Positions 13,273 through 15,543 of a stretch of DNA of 15,543 bases are shown here, piece by piece. Source of the DNA: an uncultured Thermoplasmata archaeon. GTDB lineage: Archaea; Thermoplasmatota; Thermoplasmata; Methanomassiliicoccales; Methanomethylophilaceae. The notes under the pieces are model-generated. The model was not told where the DNA came from. It did not search any database and worked only from the letters and a program-made list of their open reading frames with translations. Location of the stretch: positions 1 through 15,543 of the forward strand of contig CAMNNR010000016.1 of NCBI GenBank assembly GCA_946545675.1. Reading direction: 5' to 3'. Position 1 is the stretch's first letter, and each line of letters begins with the position of its first letter. Both the position numbers and the translations under genes were made by a program.

Positions 13273-14898
13273 TCAGAGCTCGATGGTGAAGCCGTCGAGG
13301 TGCAGGAGCTTGTCCTTACAGGACTTCTCGCAGTGCCTGCATGCGGTACCCGCACACTTATCGGATGCCACGCTGGCGATTGATCCGCCGTCGCAGGGGC
13401 TGATGGAGATGGCATGCTCGGGGCACCTCTTGACGCATTTGCCGCAGAGGATGCATCCCTCGACCTTGCCGGTGAGGAATGTGCCAGACTCGACGGTTAC
13501 GACGGGGCACTGCTCGGTGTCTGGCAGGTCGGCCTTGGCGAGCCTCTTGACGTCGACGTGCTCCTTAGGCTCTCCGAGGGGCTTCATGTTGTACATGGCG
13601 AGCATGTCGTCGTACATGGACATGGGCATGCTGGTGCACCATACGGAATATTCGATGGAGTAGAGGTTCTTGAAGGTCTCGGAGGTGGCGAACATGCAGT
13701 GTTCGGTCTTGAGCTTCTCCGCGAACTTGCGAAGGTGGTCCAGGTCCTCCTGTCCGCTGGCGAGCTTACGGGCCATCTCGATGGAGGTGTTTCCGAACTG
13801 GATGATGTGCTCCGCTCCGGGGACGACCATTCCGATTCCGAGTGCCTTGAGTGCATCCACGTACAAACCGGAGGCACCGGACATGTAGGCGGTCTTCACG
13901 TCTCCGGTCCACATGCCTGCGGCATCGAGGAGGGTGAGGAACCCGGCCCTCATGGCACCGATCGCCTTTCCTGCCTCGTCCACGTCGTGGGAGGAGATGT
14001 CGATGCCATCCTGCAGGTGCAGCTTTCCGTCGGCGGTGTTGATGTTGGGAGGGGTGATGATTCCGGTCTTGATACCGCAGTAGAGAGCGGCAACGGTACC
14101 GGTTCCGGTGATTCCGACCGCGCGGAGCTTTCCTTTTTTCACGACCTCACCGGTCAGGGGGTTGATGGTGTCTCCTTCCTGGGGGATCATGCTCTCGTCG
14201 AGGACAGTGCACCGCCATCCGTCGTCGGTGAGGTTGACGTCGGAGATAGCGCCGGGGGCTGCGAGCATTCCCCTCTCGATCTCCTGACCCTCCATGGCGG
14301 GTCCCGCTGCCGCGGAACCGGTGAAGATCCTTCCGTCGCCGCAGATGAGTGCCATCTCGGCGTTGGTTCCGTAGTCGACGACAAGGCAGGGTTCCTTGGC
14401 ATCGGCGACGTTGGTAACGAGCAGCATTGCGATGGCGTCAGCTCCGATCTCGTGCCTGACTGCAGGGGGGATGATGACCTCTGCATCGGGCATGCCGATG
14501 AGGCCCATGTCGGAAGCCTTGAGGATGGCTCCGTTACGCTCGACCTTCTGGACCCCGAGGGTCTTGAGCATGTTCTCGCCTGCGAAGGCGAGGTCCCTGA
14601 TCTCGATGTTCTGGAAGAGGGACATCTGGAAGGTGTTACCGCAGACACCGACCTTCTTGACCTTCGAGAGGTCGATGTTGAGTTTGGCGAAGAGCTGGTT
14701 GGCGCACTTCACGATAAGCTTGTTGGCGACATCGGCACCGGACTTCATGGCGAAGTTGACGTGATCGATGACGTTCATTCCCGGGATCGGGTGTCTCTGG
14801 GTGATAGCGGTTCCCACGGTTTTGCCGGTGGAGAGATCGATTGCCTGGCAGCGGAGACCGCTAGTTCCGATGTCAAGTGCGATTGCGTACTCGGTCAT
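13273..14898 (-). CDS. ramA: Corrinoid protein reductive activase RamA
   Basis: A 541-residue iron-sulfur protein that uses ATP to reduce inactive Co(II) corrinoid in MtmC, MtbC or MttC to the methyl-accepting Co(I) state. The main body belongs to the ASKHA-like RACo/DUF4445 group: MTEYAIALDIGTSGLR at the start is the phosphate-1 type ATP loop, with VVDYGTNAEMAL and GSAAAGPAMEG further on. The C-terminus has two ferredoxin-like clusters: C482-x2-C485-x2-C488-x3-C492-P and C515-x4-C520-x2-C523-x3-C527. Length agrees with the 60-kDa RamA of M. barkeri. Linkage to mtmB, mtmC and pyl genes supports the role. It is a single-gene unit, with its own terminator and an upstream region shared with a divergent peptidase gene. 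Confidence 0.95.
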   Translation of the reverse strand: MTEYAIALDIGTSGLRCQAIDLSTGKTVGTAITQRHPIPGMNVIDHVNFAMKSGADVANKLIVKCANQLFAKLNIDLSKVKKVGVCGNTFQMSLFQNIEIRDLAFAGENMLKTLGVQKVERNGAILKASDMGLIGMPDAEVIIPPAVRHEIGADAIAMLLVTNVADAKEPCLVVDYGTNAEMALICGDGRIFTGSAAAGPAMEGQEIERGMLAAPGAISDVNLTDDGWRCTVLDESMIPQEGDTINPLTGEVVKKGKLRAVGITGTGTVAALYCGIKTGIITPPNINTADGKLHLQDGIDISSHDVDEAGKAIGAMRAGFLTLLDAAGMWTGDVKTAYMSGASGLYVDALKALGIGMVVPGAEHIIQFGNTSIEMARKLASGQEDLDHLRKFAEKLKTEHCMFATSETFKNLYSIEYSVWCTSMPMSMYDDMLAMYNMKPLGEPKEHVDVKRLAKADLPDTEQCPVVTVESGTFLTGKVEGCILCGKCVKRCPEHAISISPCDGGSIASVASDKCAGTACRHCEKSCKDKLLHLDGFTIEL

Positions 14899-15105
14899 GA
14901 TTATCTGGGATACGCATGTGTGTAGACGACTTAAACCTTTTTTAGGGCGCGTGCGCGCGCCTGGGTGGCTTGCATTACCATAGCCTCTGGAAGTCGATTG
15001 TTAACCCCTTCCATGCCTGCTCGTTTCCCCTGCAATGAAGGAGAAATGCACTCGAAATCTAAACCATACCAACTCCCAAATACAGCGAAGCCGATACCCT
15101 CCGCC
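14899..15105. promoter_or_regulatory. Divergent intergenic region between ramA and the M18 peptidase gene
   Basis: 207 bp with no credible gene. On the ramA side, minus-strand GGTTTAAG near 14929-14936 is a TATA candidate about 34 bp from the ramA ATG, with an A-rich stretch just upstream of it as possible BRE. Next to it is the GC palindrome GGCGCG-TGCG-CGCGCC (14946-14961). On the peptidase side the best TATA-like sequence is only the weak CAAATACA about 15077-15084, which would make that mRNA leaderless. Confidence 0.4.
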
Positions 15106-15543
15106 ATGGCCAAGAAAGACGATAAGACTGAAGGTCAGAAGCTCGAGGAGAAACTTCTCCTCAAGTCCGAGATCGTCGGCATCGACAACGATAAACTCCT
15201 CGAGGAAGCACACGACTACTGCGAGGAGTACAAACAGTTCCTCTGCCACAAGACAGAGCGTGAGATCGTGGACTACACCGTCCCCATCGTGAAGAAGCTC
15301 GGTTACAAGGAGTTCGTCCCCGGTACCAAGTACAAGCCCGGTCAGAAGATCTACTTCGTCAACCGCAACAAGAACCTCATCACCATGACCTTCGGAAAGA
15401 GGCCCCTGGTCGAGGGAGTCAGGATCAGCGTGGCGCACGCGGACAGCCCCCGCCTCGACTTCAAGCCCAACCCCCTCTTCGAGGCCACCGACATGGCGTT
15501 CTTCAAGACCCACTACTACGGCGGCATCAAGAAGTACCAGTGG
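15106..15543 (+). CDS. M18-family aminopeptidase, N-terminal part cut by the window edge
   Basis: 146 residues from the ATG at 15106, open to the right edge. The pattern is that of M18 (aspartyl aminopeptidase / aminopeptidase I) zinc exopeptidases: an N-terminal helical segment with HDYCEEYKQFL, a YFVNRNKN strand, then ISVAHADSPRLDFKPNPLFE (107-126) in which His111 and Asp113 sit in the first metal-ligand motif (family HTDSP/HADSP), and THYYGGIKKYQW (135-146), a strongly conserved M18 block. The rest of the catalytic domain lies outside the window. These enzymes are dodecameric cytosolic peptidases that trim N-terminal residues from peptides. No Shine-Dalgarno sequence is visible, so the message may be leaderless. 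No link to methylamine metabolism is apparent. Confidence 0.9.
   Translation, partial: MAKKDDKTEGQKLEEKLLLKSEIVGIDNDKLLEEAHDYCEEYKQFLCHKTEREIVDYTVPIVKKLGYKEFVPGTKYKPGQKIYFVNRNKNLITMTFGKRPLVEGVRISVAHADSPRLDFKPNPLFEATDMAFFKTHYYGGIKKYQW

Noticed and set aside
13414..14925. 503-residue plus-strand ORF opposite ramA
   Set aside because: Antisense shadow of RamA; no motif, acidic repetitive composition.
14931..15113. 60-residue minus-strand ORF between ramA and the peptidase gene
   Set aside because: Overlaps both promoter candidates and the peptidase start, has no recognisable motif and no supporting initiation signal.

Overview
The window looks like a chromosomal segment of a methylotrophic methanogenic archaeon of the order Methanomassiliicoccales, probably a gut-type Methanomethylophilus relative. 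The evidence is a complete pyrrolysine (Pyl) cassette in the order pylT-pylS-pylB-pylC-pylD, a PylS without an N-terminal domain, a tRNA-Pyl with a minimal D-loop and a bulged anticodon stem, archaeal TATA boxes, and two monomethylamine methyltransferase genes read through an in-frame UAG. This assignment rests on remembered family features; no database was searched.

Layout. Positions 1-157 (minus) hold the N-terminus of an IS200/IS605-type TnpB that runs off the left edge. Positions 158-646 contain no convincing gene but have palindromes, short direct repeats and hairpins. Minus-strand genes follow: a small zinc-ribbon/SHOCT protein (647-1003), a Rhesus-type ammonium transporter (1091-2335) and an MtmC-like corrinoid protein (2368-3021). 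The last two are probably one transcript, corrinoid gene first. A 433-bp AT-rich divergent promoter region separates them from the plus-strand block mtmC (3455-4093), mtmB1 (4126-5511), a triple-hairpin intergenic region (5529-5647), mtmB2 (5702-7081), a leader with a possible UAG-containing small ORF (7169-7285), pylT (7317-7386), pylS, pylB, pylC and pylD (to 11296). A shared hairpin terminator separates pylD from a convergent DEAD-box RNA helicase (11351-13132, minus). Next comes ramA (13273-14898, minus), and a divergent M18-family aminopeptidase gene (from 15106, plus) runs off the right edge.

How it works together. MtmB uses its Pyl residue to move the methyl group of monomethylamine to the cobalt of MtmC. 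RamA reductively rescues MtmC when the cobalt is oxidised. PylB, PylC and PylD make pyrrolysine from lysine, and PylS loads it on tRNA-Pyl so that UAG in mtmB is translated. The Rh-type channel could handle the ammonia released. The window is therefore nearly self-sufficient for monomethylamine activation; the downstream coenzyme M methyltransferase (MtbA) is not here.

None of the 12 complete protein genes ends in UAG (10 TGA, 2 TAA), in keeping with UAG being a sense codon. The most novel-looking elements are the leaderless small ORF with two in-frame UAG codons ahead of pylT, and the nested hairpins between the two mtmB genes.
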